Source: Bradyrhizobium sp. SZCCT0153 (GTDB lineage Bacteria; Pseudomonadota; Alphaproteobacteria; Rhizobiales; Xanthobacteraceae). Taken from it: a stretch of DNA of 64,000 bases. Each line of letters starts with the position of its first letter. The stretch's first letter is position 1. The position numbers and the translations under genes are program-made. Shown here in pieces: positions 17,793-26,627 of this stretch. Where the stretch lies: assembly GCF_018129995.1 (NCBI RefSeq), contig NZ_JAFCKS010000001.1:186001-250000 (forward strand). Reading direction: 5' to 3'. The notes beneath the pieces are model-generated. The model was given only the letters and a program-made list of their open reading frames with translations, searched no databases and was not told the origin of the DNA.

Positions 17793-18242
17793 ATGTCTCC
17801 CCAGCTCAAATTGATCGCGCTCGATGCCGACGACCTCGCCGTGATCTCGGCCCATGTCCAGGACGCCCGCGTTGAGACCGGCGACATCATCTGGCGGCAA
17901 AGCGAAAAGCGGCTTGTGGTCGGGATGAGCCGGCTGGACTGGGAGCAGACGCTGGACGGCGACGCCGCGCCGCGCCGTCTGGTCGCCGCACTTCGCTTCG
18001 ACCGCGTGCTCGCGTGCAAATCGCGCAACATCGACCTTGCCGCGCCGGACAACGTCCTGGACCTCGTCGGCATCGAGTTTCACCCCCAGGACGGCCGCGA
18101 CGAGGAGCCAAGCGGCAGCGCCCTGCTGTTGTTCGCCCAAGGCGGCGCCATCCGTCTCGACGTCGAATGCCTGGAATGCGAGCTGACCGACCTCGGGGGC
18201 GACGAACTGGGGGCGGGGTTGGAGATCGAGGGGGAGGGGTAA
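17793..18242 (+). CDS. DUF2948 family protein
   Basis: 149 aa from ATG 17793, ribosome site GAAGGAG. Matches DUF2948: LKLIALDADDLAVISAHVQDA at the start, FDRVLACKSRNID centrally and an acidic LDVECLECELTDLG end. Function unknown. In many Rhizobiales it precedes hisD, as it does here with a 157-bp gap. Confidence 0.88.
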   Translation: MSPQLKLIALDADDLAVISAHVQDARVETGDIIWRQSEKRLVVGMSRLDWEQTLDGDAAPRRLVAALRFDRVLACKSRNIDLAAPDNVLDLVGIEFHPQDGRDEEPSGSALLLFAQGGAIRLDVECLECELTDLGGDELGAGLEIEGEG

Positions 18243-18399
18243 GCTGGCCGGTATACCAGCCAAATTTGCTCGGGCATGGTCCGCTCCTTCGCCGGGACGA
18301 CACGTCTCAAGGGTTGACGGCGGGGGGCCGCCGCGCCATTGCAGGGGGCCTTGTGACGCCAATCTGCCCCCCAAAGACCAGCCAAAAGACTGTCGCAAA

Positions 18400-19695
18400 A
18401 TGCCCGTTCGCCTCGACCGCAGCAGCGCCGATTTTGACCAGCGATTTGCGGCCTTCCTTGCCGCCAAGCGCGAGGTGTCGGCCGACGTCGAGGCTGCCGC
18501 GCGCGCGATCGTCGACGACGTGGCGAGGCGCGGCGATGCCGCCCTGCTCGAGGCCACGGCGAAGTTCGACCGGCTGACGCTGGACGCATCCGGGCTTCGG
18601 ATCACTGCCGCCGAGATCGAGGCTGCGGTCAAGGCCTGCGATGCCGCGACACTGGACGCGCTCAAGCTCGCGCGCGACCGCATCGAGACCTATCACCGCC
18701 GCCAATTGCCGAAGGACGAGCGCTTCACCGACCCGCTCGGCGTCGAGCTCGGCTGGCGCTACACCGCGATCGAATCCGCCGGGCTCTACGTGCCTGGCGG
18801 CACCGCAGCCTATCCCTCCTCGGTGCTGATGAACGCGGTGCCGGCAAAGGTCGCCGGCGTGGCGCGTCTCGTCATGGTGGTGCCATCCCCCGACGGTAAG
18901 CTCAACCCGCTGGTGCTGGCGGCGGCCTCGCTTGGCGGCGTCACCGAAATCTACCGCGTCGGCGGTGCGCAGGCCGTGGCCGCGCTCGCGCACGGCACCG
19001 CGACGATCGCGCCGGTGGCCAAGATCGTCGGACCCGGCAATGCCTATGTTGCCGCCGCAAAGCGGCTGGTGTTCGGCAAGGTCGGCATCGACATGATCGC
19101 CGGTCCCTCCGAGGTGCTGGTCATCGCCGACGATACCGGCAATGCCGACTGGATCGCTGCCGATCTGTTGGCGCAGGCCGAGCACGATGCCAGCGCGCAA
19201 TCGATCCTGATCACCGACTCGCCGCGCCTTGCCGCCGATGTCGAAAAGGCGTTCGAGGCGCAGTTGAAGACGCTGCCGCGGGCCGCGATCGCCGGCGCCT
19301 CGTGGGCCGATTTCGGCGCCATCATCATGGTGAAGAACCTCGACGACGCCATTCCCCTTGCCGACGCCATTGCCGCCGAGCATCTCGAGATCATGACGAC
19401 GGATCCCGACGCGCTCTCCGCCAGGATACGCAATGCCGGCGCCGTGTTCCTCGGGCCGCATACGCCGGAAGCGATCGGCGACTATGTCGGCGGCTCCAAT
19501 CACGTGCTGCCGACGGCGCGCTCGGCACGGTTCTCGTCGGGTCTATCGGTGCACGATTTCCTCAAGCGCACCTCTATCCTGAAATGCGGCCCGGATCAGC
19601 TTCGTGCGCTGGGCCCGGCCGCGATGACGCTCGGTAAGGCGGAGGGGCTCGACGCCCATTCGCGCTCGATTGGATTGCGCCTCAATCTGTCATGA
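18400..19695 (+). CDS. hisD: Histidinol dehydrogenase
   Basis: 431 aa, full length. Catalyses the last two oxidations of histidine synthesis, L-histidinol to L-histidine with two NAD. Family signatures: [17 protein letters not shown] near residue 128, [14 protein letters not shown] near 187, [16 protein letters not shown] near 210, zinc/substrate residues in [13 protein letters not shown] near 262 and AAEHLEIM near 328, and [19 protein letters not shown] near 366. Its TGA overlaps the next gene's ATG by 4 nt. Confidence 0.98.
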   Translation: MPVRLDRSSADFDQRFAAFLAAKREVSADVEAAARAIVDDVARRGDAALLEATAKFDRLTLDASGLRITAAEIEAAVKACDAATLDALKLARDRIETYHRRQLPKDERFTDPLGVELGWRYTAIESAGLYVPGGTAAYPSSVLMNAVPAKVAGVARLVMVVPSPDGKLNPLVLAAASLGGVTEIYRVGGAQAVAALAHGTATIAPVAKIVGPGNAYVAAAKRLVFGKVGIDMIAGPSEVLVIADDTGNADWIAADLLAQAEHDASAQSILITDSPRLAADVEKAFEAQLKTLPRAAIAGASWADFGAIIMVKNLDDAIPLADAIAAEHLEIMTTDPDALSARIRNAGAVFLGPHTPEAIGDYVGGSNHVLPTARSARFSSGLSVHDFLKRTSILKCGPDQLRALGPAAMTLGKAEGLDAHSRSIGLRLNLS

Positions 19696-20189
19696 CCCAG
19701 CCGCCCGAACATGACGACTCGACCAATCGCATCGTCGCGGTCACGCTCGATGAGGAGTCGATCGGCCGTTCCGGTCCCGACATCGAGCACGAGCGCGCGA
19801 TCGCGATCTACGATTTGATCGAGCAGAATTTGTTCGCGCCTGATGGTGCCGACGGGAAGGGCCCGTTCACGCTGCATATCGGCATTACCGGCAGCCGCCT
19901 GATGTTCGACATCCGCCGCGAGGACGGCACGCCCGTGGTCGCGCATCTGTTGTCGCTGACGCCGTTCCGTCGGATCGTGAAGGACTATTTCATGATCTGC
20001 GACAGCTACTACCAGGCGATCCGCACCGCGACGCCAGACAAGATCGAGGCCATCGACATGGGCCGCCGCGGCATCCATGACGAGGGATCGCGCACGCTGC
20101 AGGAGCGGTTGAAGGGCAAGGTGCGGGTCGATTTCGAGACCTCGCGCCGGCTGTTCACCCTCATTACTGTTCTGCACTGGAAGGGCTAA
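19692..20189 (+). CDS. UPF0262 family protein
   Basis: 165 aa, overlapping hisD by ATGA. Conserved alphaproteobacterial family of unknown function; recognised by [32 protein letters not shown], the central [16 protein letters not shown] and [18 protein letters not shown]. Always found near hisD and a low-molecular-weight phosphatase in the genomes I know, which suggests cotranscription. Confidence 0.93.
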   Translation: MTQPPEHDDSTNRIVAVTLDEESIGRSGPDIEHERAIAIYDLIEQNLFAPDGADGKGPFTLHIGITGSRLMFDIRREDGTPVVAHLLSLTPFRRIVKDYFMICDSYYQAIRTATPDKIEAIDMGRRGIHDEGSRTLQERLKGKVRVDFETSRRLFTLITVLHWKG

Positions 20190-20194
20190 GCGCG

Positions 20195-20662
20195 ATGGCG
20201 GGTCCGCCACGCGCACGCGATCCACAATCGGTGCTGTTCGCCTGCGCCATGAACAGCGTGCGCTCGCCGATGGCCGAGAGCCTGCTGCGGCACATGTTTC
20301 CTCAAGGACTCTACGTGAAGTCGGCCGGCGCGCGGCGCGGCGAGCTCGATCCGTTCGCGGTCAGCGTGATGGCCGAGCTCGGCCAGGACATCTCCAGCCA
20401 CAAGCCGCAGACCTTCGAGGAGCTGGAGGATTGGGAGGGGTTGAATTTCGACCTCATCATCACGCTCTCGCCGGAGGCGCACCACAAGGCGCTGGAGCTG
20501 ACCCGCACGCTCGCCGCCGACGTCGAATACTGGCCGACGCACGATCCCACCACCACCGAAGGCAGCCGCGACCAGAGGCTCGCTGCCTATCGCGAGGTCT
20601 GCGACCAGCTCCTGATGCGCATCCGCAGGCGGTTTACGAAGGTCGGCGCGGCGAGCGGCTAG
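20195..20662 (+). CDS. Low molecular weight phosphatase family protein
   Basis: 155 aa. The phosphatase P-loop CAMNSVRS gives Cys17-x5-Arg23, the nucleophile and phosphate-binding Arg of LMW-PTPases/ArsC. A later THDPTTTEGS supplies the general-acid Asp. Starts 5 nt after UPF0262. Substrate unknown; relatives dephosphorylate tyrosine or reduce arsenate. Confidence 0.9.
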   Translation: MAGPPRARDPQSVLFACAMNSVRSPMAESLLRHMFPQGLYVKSAGARRGELDPFAVSVMAELGQDISSHKPQTFEELEDWEGLNFDLIITLSPEAHHKALELTRTLAADVEYWPTHDPTTTEGSRDQRLAAYREVCDQLLMRIRRRFTKVGAASG

Positions 20663-20807
20663 CCGTAACACCCGCGTCACAGACTGAGGGCACACGCATG
20701 TCGGAAGCCACGAATCAGTAAAGTCCGGGTTCCGGGTTGTGAAATCAGCCCCCTTCCGATAGGTTCCGCGCGCAATTCACCCCCTGCTTCATCCCCCAAA
20801 TCACCTG

Positions 20808-21437
20808 ATGCTCGGCCGCCCCAAATTCGTTCTTGCCTCCGGTTCGCCGCGGCGCCTGTCGCTGCTCAACCAGGCCGGCATCGAGCCGGACGCGCTCCGG
20901 CCGGCCGACGTCGACGAGACGCCGAAGCGGGGCGAGCTGCCGCGTGCTTGCGCCAACCGCCTCGCGCGGGCCAAGGCCGATGCGGCGCTCAAATCGGTGC
21001 AGCTGGACGACGAGCTGCGCGGCGCCTTCATCCTCTCCGCCGATACGGTTGTGGCGGTCGGCCGCCGCATCCTGCCCAAGGCCAACCTCGTCGACGAGGC
21101 CGCGCAGTGCCTGCGGCTGCTGTCGGGTCGCAACCACCGGGTCTACACCGCAATCTGCCTCGTCACGCCGCGCGAGGCCTTCCGCCAGCGCCTGGTCGAG
21201 ACCCGGGTCCGCTTCAAGCGCCTGTCGGAGGATGACATCCAGGCCTATATCGGCTCCGGCGAATGGCGCGGCAAAGCCGGTGGCTACGCCGTGCAGGGCA
21301 TTGCCGGCTCGTTCGTGGTGAAGATGGTGGGCTCCTACACCAACGTGGTCGGCCTTCCGCTCTACGAGACCACCACGCTGCTTGGCGGCGAGGGTTTTCC
21401 GATCCGCTTCGGCTGGCTCAACGCCACCGCGGTGTGA
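20808..21437 (+). CDS. maf: Maf family nucleotide pyrophosphatase
   Basis: 209 aa. Maf/Ham1-like fold: [11 protein letters not shown] at residues 10-20, [28 protein letters not shown] near 76 and [16 protein letters not shown] near 153. Maf proteins hydrolyse non-canonical or canonical NTPs to NMP and PPi and influence septum formation. The ATG at 20808 lacks a strong ribosome site. In related genomes infA sits between the phosphatase gene and maf; I do not find it here. Confidence 0.95.
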   Translation: MLGRPKFVLASGSPRRLSLLNQAGIEPDALRPADVDETPKRGELPRACANRLARAKADAALKSVQLDDELRGAFILSADTVVAVGRRILPKANLVDEAAQCLRLLSGRNHRVYTAICLVTPREAFRQRLVETRVRFKRLSEDDIQAYIGSGEWRGKAGGYAVQGIAGSFVVKMVGSYTNVVGLPLYETTTLLGGEGFPIRFGWLNATAV

Positions 21438-21580
21438 GCGCACTGACAAAAATCTCGAAAACAACCCCATGCAAAGTAGAATGGCCCGACCGGACTCCGG
21501 CGGGGAAGCAGGCGCCGCCGCCCGTGGAACCCGTTTGCCGACAGGCTCTTAAACTTCCTCACTCCGTACAAGCTACCGAC

Positions 21581-21766
21581 ATGATCGACGACCACGCCAA
21601 AAAGCCCGCCGCGCCCCTCAAAACCTGCCCGATCTGCGGCAAGCCGCAGTCCGAGGCAACCCGCCCGTTCTGTTCGCCGCGCTGCCGCGACGTCGACCTG
21701 AACCGCTGGCTGAAAGGCTCCTACGTCATTCCCGGCCGGGATGATGAGGCGGATGGCGAAGAATAA
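21581..21766 (+). CDS. yacG: DNA gyrase inhibitor YacG
   Basis: 61 aa. Zinc site Cys16, Cys19 (CPICGK) and Cys31, Cys35 (FCSPRC), followed by the diagnostic RDVDLNRWLKGSY and an acidic tail. YacG binds GyrB and inhibits its ATPase. Start ATG 21581; no good ribosome site is apparent, but the upstream reading frame is not conserved-looking. Follows maf and precedes tRNA-Phe, the usual alphaproteobacterial order. Confidence 0.95.
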   Translation: MIDDHAKKPAAPLKTCPICGKPQSEATRPFCSPRCRDVDLNRWLKGSYVIPGRDDEADGEE

Positions 21767-21962
21767 TTGAATAATATCAATAATTTATAGGAGTCTCCGG
21801 TTTGCCGCGCGCCAGCCGCGGCAACGCCGCCGGATCTTGTGCACAGCCGGGCCGCGCCGGCGAAGCCTTCAGGCGAAGCCGGGTGGACAGGCAGCTTCCA
21901 GCCCACTATAAACCGCCCGCTCGATGGGCCTTGACCATCTCTTTGGCCCTCATGTCGAGCAT

Positions 21963-22038
21963 GCCCAGGTAGCTCAGTTGGTAGAGCATGCGACTGAAAA
22001 TCGCAGTGTCGGTGGTTCGATTCCGCCCCTGGGCACCA
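21963..22038 (+). tRNA. tRNA-Phe (GAA anticodon)
   Basis: Acceptor GCCCAGG/CCTGGGC, D-arm GCTC/GAGC, anticodon stem TGCGA/TCGCA with loop CTGAAAA (anticodon GAA), T-arm CGGTGG-type stem with TTCGATT loop, discriminator A and encoded CCA ending at 22038. All stems close. Confidence 0.97.
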
Positions 22039-22105
22039 TTTCCTCGCTTCCCAAGCCGATGATCGGCCTCCTCCCGGCAGAGGCAGCCGCGGTTCGATGG
22101 TCGCA

Positions 22106-23323
22106 TCAGCTTCGGCGCGCGAATACCAGCTGCCGGACATCGATCTTTCCGGCCCTGAACCCTGCCTCGCAGTAGCACAGATAATATTCCCACAGCCGCC
22201 GGAAGGGCTCGTCAAACCCGAGCGAGGTCAGGTCCGTCCATGCCTGGCCGAAGCTCGTTCGCCAGACCGCGATCGTCTTTGCATAGTCTTGCCCAAAGAC
22301 CTGCTCGCGTACCAAAGGCATTTGCACGCGTTCGCCGAGCGAGCGCAGGACATTCGGCGAAGGCAGCATGCCGCCCGGAAAAATGTATCTCTGGATGAAG
22401 TCCACGCGCCGACGGTAGCTGTCGAAGAGCTCGTCCCGGACGGTGATCGCCTGGATACCGGCAAGACCACCCGGCTTGAGCCGTTGATGCAATTGATTGA
22501 AGTACGTCGGCCAGAATGGCTCGCCGACGGCCTCGATCATCTCGATCGAGGCGATACGGTCGAACTGCCCGTCCTGATCGCGATAATCCTGCAACCGGAC
22601 CTCGACGTTTTCGCCGAGCCCGGCTTCGTGGATTCGTCGGCTCGCGAATGCGTGCTGCTCCTTGCTGATGGTGAGCGCCAATACCTTTGCGCCGCAAGTC
22701 CTGGCGGCATACTCGGCAAAGCCGCCCCAGCCGCAGCCGATCTCGAGTAGGGTATGGCCGGGCCTCAGCTCGATCGCCTTCGCCAGTTGGGCGTATTTGT
22801 GCCGTTGAGCGGCGAGCAGGTCGGTCGTCTCGGGCGAGAACAATGCCGACGAGTAGGTCATGCTGGGATCGAGCCAGGCCGCAAAGAACTCGTTCCCGAG
22901 ATCGTAATGCGCGTGGATGTTCAGCCGCGATCCCTGCCTCGTGTTTCGGCGCAATCGATGAAGCGCCCGCCGGCAAAGCCGGACGAGCGCACTGCCGGCA
23001 AAGGCGTTGTCGACCAGGTCGTCGTTGAGACAGAACACGTAAAGAAGCTGGGATAGATCCGGCGTGCTCCAATCGCCGCGAACGTAAGCCTCGGCCATGC
23101 CGATATCGCCGCCAAGGACCAGACTTCGCGCGAAGGCGTAGCTGTTGATCTCGACGGTCGCCGACGGACCCGGATGCGTTCCTCGCAACGCGACGGTCCT
23201 GCCGTCGGGTAGGCGAACGTCCACGGTGCCAAGCTTGAGCCGCGAAGCAAGCCGCAGGGCGAGCCGCGCGAGGAAGGGAACGTCATCGAAGCGAGCAGTC
23301 TGGTGTGTGGCTGCGAGATCCAT
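22106..23323 (-). CDS. Cyclopropane-fatty-acyl-phospholipid synthase family methyltransferase
   Basis: 405 aa from ATG 23323. SAM motif I LLEIGCGWGGFAEYAA near residue 190, LALTISKEQHAFA, LQDYRDQDGQFDRIASIEMIEAVGEPFW, and the FIQRYIFPGGMLPS segment are all Cfa-family. The Cys of the classic YSCAY motif is Ser (MTYSSALF), so it may methylate rather than cyclopropanate unsaturated phospholipid chains. Third gene of an operon with DUF1365 and an FAD oxidoreductase, four bases after DUF1365, and under a predicted RpoE promoter. In Rhodobacter sphaeroides equivalent RpoE-controlled genes take part in furan fatty acid formation. Confidence 0.9.
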   Translation of the reverse strand: MDLAATHQTARFDDVPFLARLALRLASRLKLGTVDVRLPDGRTVALRGTHPGPSATVEINSYAFARSLVLGGDIGMAEAYVRGDWSTPDLSQLLYVFCLNDDLVDNAFAGSALVRLCRRALHRLRRNTRQGSRLNIHAHYDLGNEFFAAWLDPSMTYSSALFSPETTDLLAAQRHKYAQLAKAIELRPGHTLLEIGCGWGGFAEYAARTCGAKVLALTISKEQHAFASRRIHEAGLGENVEVRLQDYRDQDGQFDRIASIEMIEAVGEPFWPTYFNQLHQRLKPGGLAGIQAITVRDELFDSYRRRVDFIQRYIFPGGMLPSPNVLRSLGERVQMPLVREQVFGQDYAKTIAVWRTSFGQAWTDLTSLGFDEPFRRLWEYYLCYCEAGFRAGKIDVRQLVFARRS

Positions 23324-23327
23324 GGCT

Positions 23328-24116
23328 TCACATCTGGCGTTGGTTCGGACGGGGAACGTAAGGAACATTCTTCAGCCAAAGCCGGATCGCTTCCCAATGA
23401 ATGGCCGCGATGACCTTGAAGGTGACAAAGGGCAGGGTGACGAGCGTCGCCAACAGCGAGCGGCTGGTCAGCGGGCGACGTTGCCCGGAGAATGCAGCCG
23501 CAAATATTGCGCCATGCTCATCGGTCTGCACGATCCTGACCTTCAATTGCCGGTCGGGCGGGGAAATGCTGAAGCGATAACGCGTTTGCATGTCCATGAA
23601 TGGCGAGACGTAGAACTCCTTCGCCTGGCATTGTCGTATGGTACGGCCGGCAGCAGCGTCCTCTACCGGGAGGACGTAGGAATGGATTTCGCCAAAGGTG
23701 TTGCGCACCTCGTAGATCAGCAGCGCAAGATTACCGCAACTTCCATAGCAGAAGTAGATCGAAAGCGGATTGAACACGTAGCCGAAGACCCGCGGATAAC
23801 ATAAAAGGAGGATGCGCCCTCCCGACAGATCGATATCGCGTTGTTCGGCCAGGCTTCGCACATGGTCGCTCAAGGATGCGCCGTTGCGCTTCCCGTGATC
23901 GGACTCGTGAAAGCTGAAGGCTGAGGCGCGATTGACGCCGAACAGGCGAGACTGGCGATCCGCCTCATCGAGCCGGTCGAGGTCGATCAGCAGGTTCATG
24001 ACGCGGTAGGTGAACCTGTGGTGCGCAGGCCGCATTCGCGCGTGCATCACCCTGCCCAGGTAGAGCGCGGCTGCAGATGACGTCGCCGTTCGTTCTGGAG
24101 CGCTCGTTTGCAACAT
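23328..24116 (-). CDS. DUF1365 family protein
   Basis: 262 aa from ATG 24116, four bases after the upstream stop. DUF1365 marks: ALYLGRVMHARMRPAHHRFTYRV near residue 20, LLIDLDRLDEAD, ILLLCYPRVFGYVFNPLSIYFCY near 105, LLIYEVRNTFGEIHSYVLP and KEFYVSPFMDM. Function biochemically unclear; consistently found between an FAD oxidoreductase and a Cfa-type methyltransferase, suggesting a step in modifying membrane fatty acids. Translationally linked to both neighbours. Confidence 0.92.
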   Translation of the reverse strand: MLQTSAPERTATSSAAALYLGRVMHARMRPAHHRFTYRVMNLLIDLDRLDEADRQSRLFGVNRASAFSFHESDHGKRNGASLSDHVRSLAEQRDIDLSGGRILLLCYPRVFGYVFNPLSIYFCYGSCGNLALLIYEVRNTFGEIHSYVLPVEDAAAGRTIRQCQAKEFYVSPFMDMQTRYRFSISPPDRQLKVRIVQTDEHGAIFAAAFSGQRRPLTSRSLLATLVTLPFVTFKVIAAIHWEAIRLWLKNVPYVPRPNQRQM

Positions 24117-24120
24117 CTTT

Positions 24121-25431
24121 CTACTCAGCAGCCTGCGCCAACGCGCCGGATCGTCGCCACGGCACGGCACTGCCGAGTGCCTCGGCGACGGCGATGCCGG
24201 AGCGCAAGCCGTCCTCGTGGAATCCATAGCCGGTCCAGGCGCCGCAGAACCAGGTGCGGCGGTGCCCCTGAATTTCGGGAAGACGCCTCTGCGCGGCGAA
24301 CGCGCCCGCGTCAAATTGTGGATGCGCGAATGTGAACTTGCCGAAAGTGAGATGAGGCGCCGGCTCGCAAGGGGGATTGAGGCTGACGAATAGCGGCTTG
24401 CGGTCGTCGATGCCCTGCAGCCGGTTCATCCAATAGGTGACGGCGACGTCGTTCTGGGCAGGCGCTTCGCGTCGCCAGCGCAGGAAGTTCCAGGATGCCC
24501 ATGCATTGCGGCGTTTCGGCATGAGGTTGAGGTCGCGGTGCAGATAGGCCGTGTTTGGCGCGTACCGGATCGCGCCGAGAATGGATCGCTCGCGCGGGTC
24601 GGCGTCCGACAGCATCGCCAGGGTCTGATCGCTGTGACAAGCCATCACGACGGCATCGTAGGCGTCCTCATTGCCGTGACTGTCGCGGATCGTCACACCG
24701 TGCTCGGTTCGATGGACCGACGTCACGGCACGGCCGAGCCGGATCCAGCCCTTGAAGCTGGCCGTGAGCTTCTCGACATAGCGCCGGCTGCCGCCCTGGA
24801 CGGTACGCCAGCGCGGCCGATCCAGATGCAACAGCCGGTGATTGTCGAAAAAGGCGGTGAAGTTTTCCGCGGGAAAGGAGAGGATGTCGGCCGAGGGCGA
24901 CGACCAGATGGCGGCTCCCATCGGTCCCAGATAATCGCTGAACAAGCGCGGGCTGAATGCTCCCTTGCGCAGATATTCGCCGAGTGTGAGGTTCTGGAGC
25001 CGGCCAGCTCGCAAGTCGGAAACGCTTTCCCTGTTGAAGCGGAGGACCTCGGCCAGCATGCGAAAATACGACGGGGAGAAGAGATTACGCGGCTGAGCGA
25101 ACAGACCGGAGGCGACCTGCAGGAAGGTCTCGCCGCCGCCCCGCCATTCGAATCGGCCATGGTCTGCCGACATCGCGAAGCTCATGCATGTCTCCTCGGT
25201 TTTCACGCCCAGATGCGCGAACAGAGACGTCAGTTCCGGGTAGTTTGGCTCGTTGAACACGATGAAGCCGATGTCGACGTCGATCTGTTCGCCATCGTAG
25301 TCAACGCGCACAGTATGACTGTGTCCGCCCGGTCGCAATTCGCGTTCGTAGACCGTCACGGCATGACGTTCGGACAGGAGCCATGCGGCGGCGTTGCCGG
25401 CAATTCCCGTCCCGATCACCGCCAAACGCAT
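24121..25431 (-). CDS. FAD-dependent oxidoreductase (amine-oxidase-like), first gene of lipid operon
   Basis: 436 aa from ATG 25431, placed so that the FAD motif VIGTGIAGNAAAWLLSE begins at residue 5. VYERELRPGGHSHTV follows, as in phytoene-desaturase/amine-oxidase flavoproteins. Conserved later blocks include FDNHRLLHLDRPRWRTVQGGSRRYV near 205 and a final WFCGAWTGYGFHEDGLRSG. Partners (DUF1365, Cfa family) make a fatty-acyl desaturation or oxidation role likely. A predicted RpoE promoter lies at 25579-25552, leaving a leader of about 110 nt. Confidence 0.9.
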   Translation of the reverse strand: MRLAVIGTGIAGNAAAWLLSERHAVTVYERELRPGGHSHTVRVDYDGEQIDVDIGFIVFNEPNYPELTSLFAHLGVKTEETCMSFAMSADHGRFEWRGGGETFLQVASGLFAQPRNLFSPSYFRMLAEVLRFNRESVSDLRAGRLQNLTLGEYLRKGAFSPRLFSDYLGPMGAAIWSSPSADILSFPAENFTAFFDNHRLLHLDRPRWRTVQGGSRRYVEKLTASFKGWIRLGRAVTSVHRTEHGVTIRDSHGNEDAYDAVVMACHSDQTLAMLSDADPRERSILGAIRYAPNTAYLHRDLNLMPKRRNAWASWNFLRWRREAPAQNDVAVTYWMNRLQGIDDRKPLFVSLNPPCEPAPHLTFGKFTFAHPQFDAGAFAAQRRLPEIQGHRRTWFCGAWTGYGFHEDGLRSGIAVAEALGSAVPWRRSGALAQAAE

Positions 25432-25551
25432 GCTCTGTCGCCCCCACTGTAATACCACCAGCGACGGCCGGAACATCCGGTTTCGGGCCAATGTCGTCCG
25501 TCGCCCGGCTCGGGACAGCTCCGATAGCTGACCGGCCACACGCGCACTCAG

Positions 25552-25579
25552 GAAACGTCGGCACGGACGGCCTGGATCA
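25552..25579 (-). promoter_or_regulatory. Predicted RpoE promoter of FAD-DUF1365-Cfa operon
   Basis: On the minus strand, -35 TGATCC at 25579-25574 (preceded by GG), 16-nt spacer, -10 CGTTTC at 25557-25552. Spacing and both boxes match three other promoters in the 25-30 kb island. Confidence 0.75.
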
Positions 25580-25662
25580 CCCCCTTTCGTCCGGCGCATG
25601 GCGGGATATGAAACCGGGGCCTGGGGCGGACGTAATGATCAGAGTTTCCTTGCGGTGAGGAC

Positions 25663-26469
25663 ATGGGTTTCCTGCAAATATTGACCATCGCTGGCATCGC
25701 CCTGGCCCTTTCGGTGTTGATGGGGCTGGCCTGGATCGTTCAGCAGCGAACGGGCAACTCCGGGTGGGTCGATACGATCTGGACTTACTCCGTCGGCCTC
25801 GTTGGAGCGGTTGCGGCCCTTTTGCCGCTCGCCGGGGCGCTGCCAGCGCGCCAGATGCTCGTGGGTACACTCGTGCTGCTGTGGTCGGCGAGGCTCGGGA
25901 CGCACATCGCGCGCCGCGCCGCGGCGGGTATCGACGATCCGCGATATGCGAGCTATGCGCAGGAATGGGGCCCACGGGCGCCGCTTCGAATGTTCGCGTT
26001 CCTGCAGTCGCAGGCGTTCGCTTCGGTGCCGCTGCCATTCGCGGTCTTCCTGGCTGCACACGCTCCACGGGCCGACCTGGGAGTTCAGGATTATGCCGGC
26101 GCGGCCATCATGCTGGCGGCGATCGCAGGCGAGGCGGTCGCCGACGAGCAATTGCGGCGCTTCAAGCGCAACAAGGCCAACGCGGGCCTCGTCTGCGATG
26201 CCGGGCTTTGGCGCTGGTCGCGTCACCCGAACTATTTCTTCGAATGGCTCGGATGGCTCGCCTATCCGATCATCGCGCTGTCGCCGGGCTACCCATGGGG
26301 CTGGGCGAGCCTGATCGCGCCGGCGATCATGTACTGGATCCTCGTGCACGTGACCGGAATACCTCCGCTCGAGGTCCAGATGCTTCGATCCCGTGGCCAC
26401 CGGTATCGGGACTATCAGGCACGAACCAGTGCTTTCTTTCCACGACCGCCAGGACCAGCGCCGGAATGA
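25663..26469 (+). CDS. DUF1295 family membrane protein (steroid 5-alpha-reductase-like)
   Basis: 268 aa; GTGAGG five nt ahead of ATG. Multi-span membrane protein with the DUF1295 block WVDTIWTYSVGLVGAVAALL near residue 27, LWSARLGTHIARRAA near 72, and the C-terminal ICMT/5-alpha-reductase-like GLWRWSRHPNYFFEWLGWLAYP near 181. Such enzymes reduce or methylate lipid-like substrates. Divergent from the FAD-DUF1365-Cfa operon; DUF1295 genes often accompany it, but no RpoE-type motif is found on its own strand. Confidence 0.88.
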   Translation: MGFLQILTIAGIALALSVLMGLAWIVQQRTGNSGWVDTIWTYSVGLVGAVAALLPLAGALPARQMLVGTLVLLWSARLGTHIARRAAAGIDDPRYASYAQEWGPRAPLRMFAFLQSQAFASVPLPFAVFLAAHAPRADLGVQDYAGAAIMLAAIAGEAVADEQLRRFKRNKANAGLVCDAGLWRWSRHPNYFFEWLGWLAYPIIALSPGYPWGWASLIAPAIMYWILVHVTGIPPLEVQMLRSRGHRYRDYQARTSAFFPRPPGPAPE

Positions 26470-26545
26470 TCGGACTTCGCGCCATGCGATCCGGCTCGCT
26501 GGGCCCGACAGGCCGCGCGAGCCGCGCGGAACCAGTGTGCAGCGT

Positions 26546-26573
26546 GATCCGGCGAGGGACTTGCGTCGTTTAA
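26546..26573 (+). promoter_or_regulatory. Predicted RpoE promoter of DUF2177-tspO
   Basis: -35 TGATCC at 26546-26551 (preceded by GCG), 16-nt spacer, -10 CGTTTA at 26568-26573. Same boxes and spacing as the rpoE, lipid-operon and second sigma promoters. Transcription would begin near 26580, leaving a leader of about 48 nt. Confidence 0.75.
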
Positions 26574-26594
26574 GCAGGCGTTGCCTTTGTAAAA

Positions 26595-26613
26595 CCGGTT
26601 GCGAAGCAACCGG
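26595..26613 (+). promoter_or_regulatory. Leader hairpin abutting the ribosome site of DUF2177
   Basis: CCGGTTGC (26595-26602), GAA loop, GCAACCGG (26606-26613) form a perfect 8-bp stem. The Shine-Dalgarno AGGGGAG starts at the next base and ATG is at 26628. The hairpin could stabilise the 5' end or modulate initiation. Confidence 0.55.
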
Positions 26614-26627
26614 AGGGGAGACCGGAC

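Noticed and set aside
20698..20721. Seven-codon frame (MSEATNQ) before maf
   Set aside because: Too short to support; noted only because infA is expected at this place.
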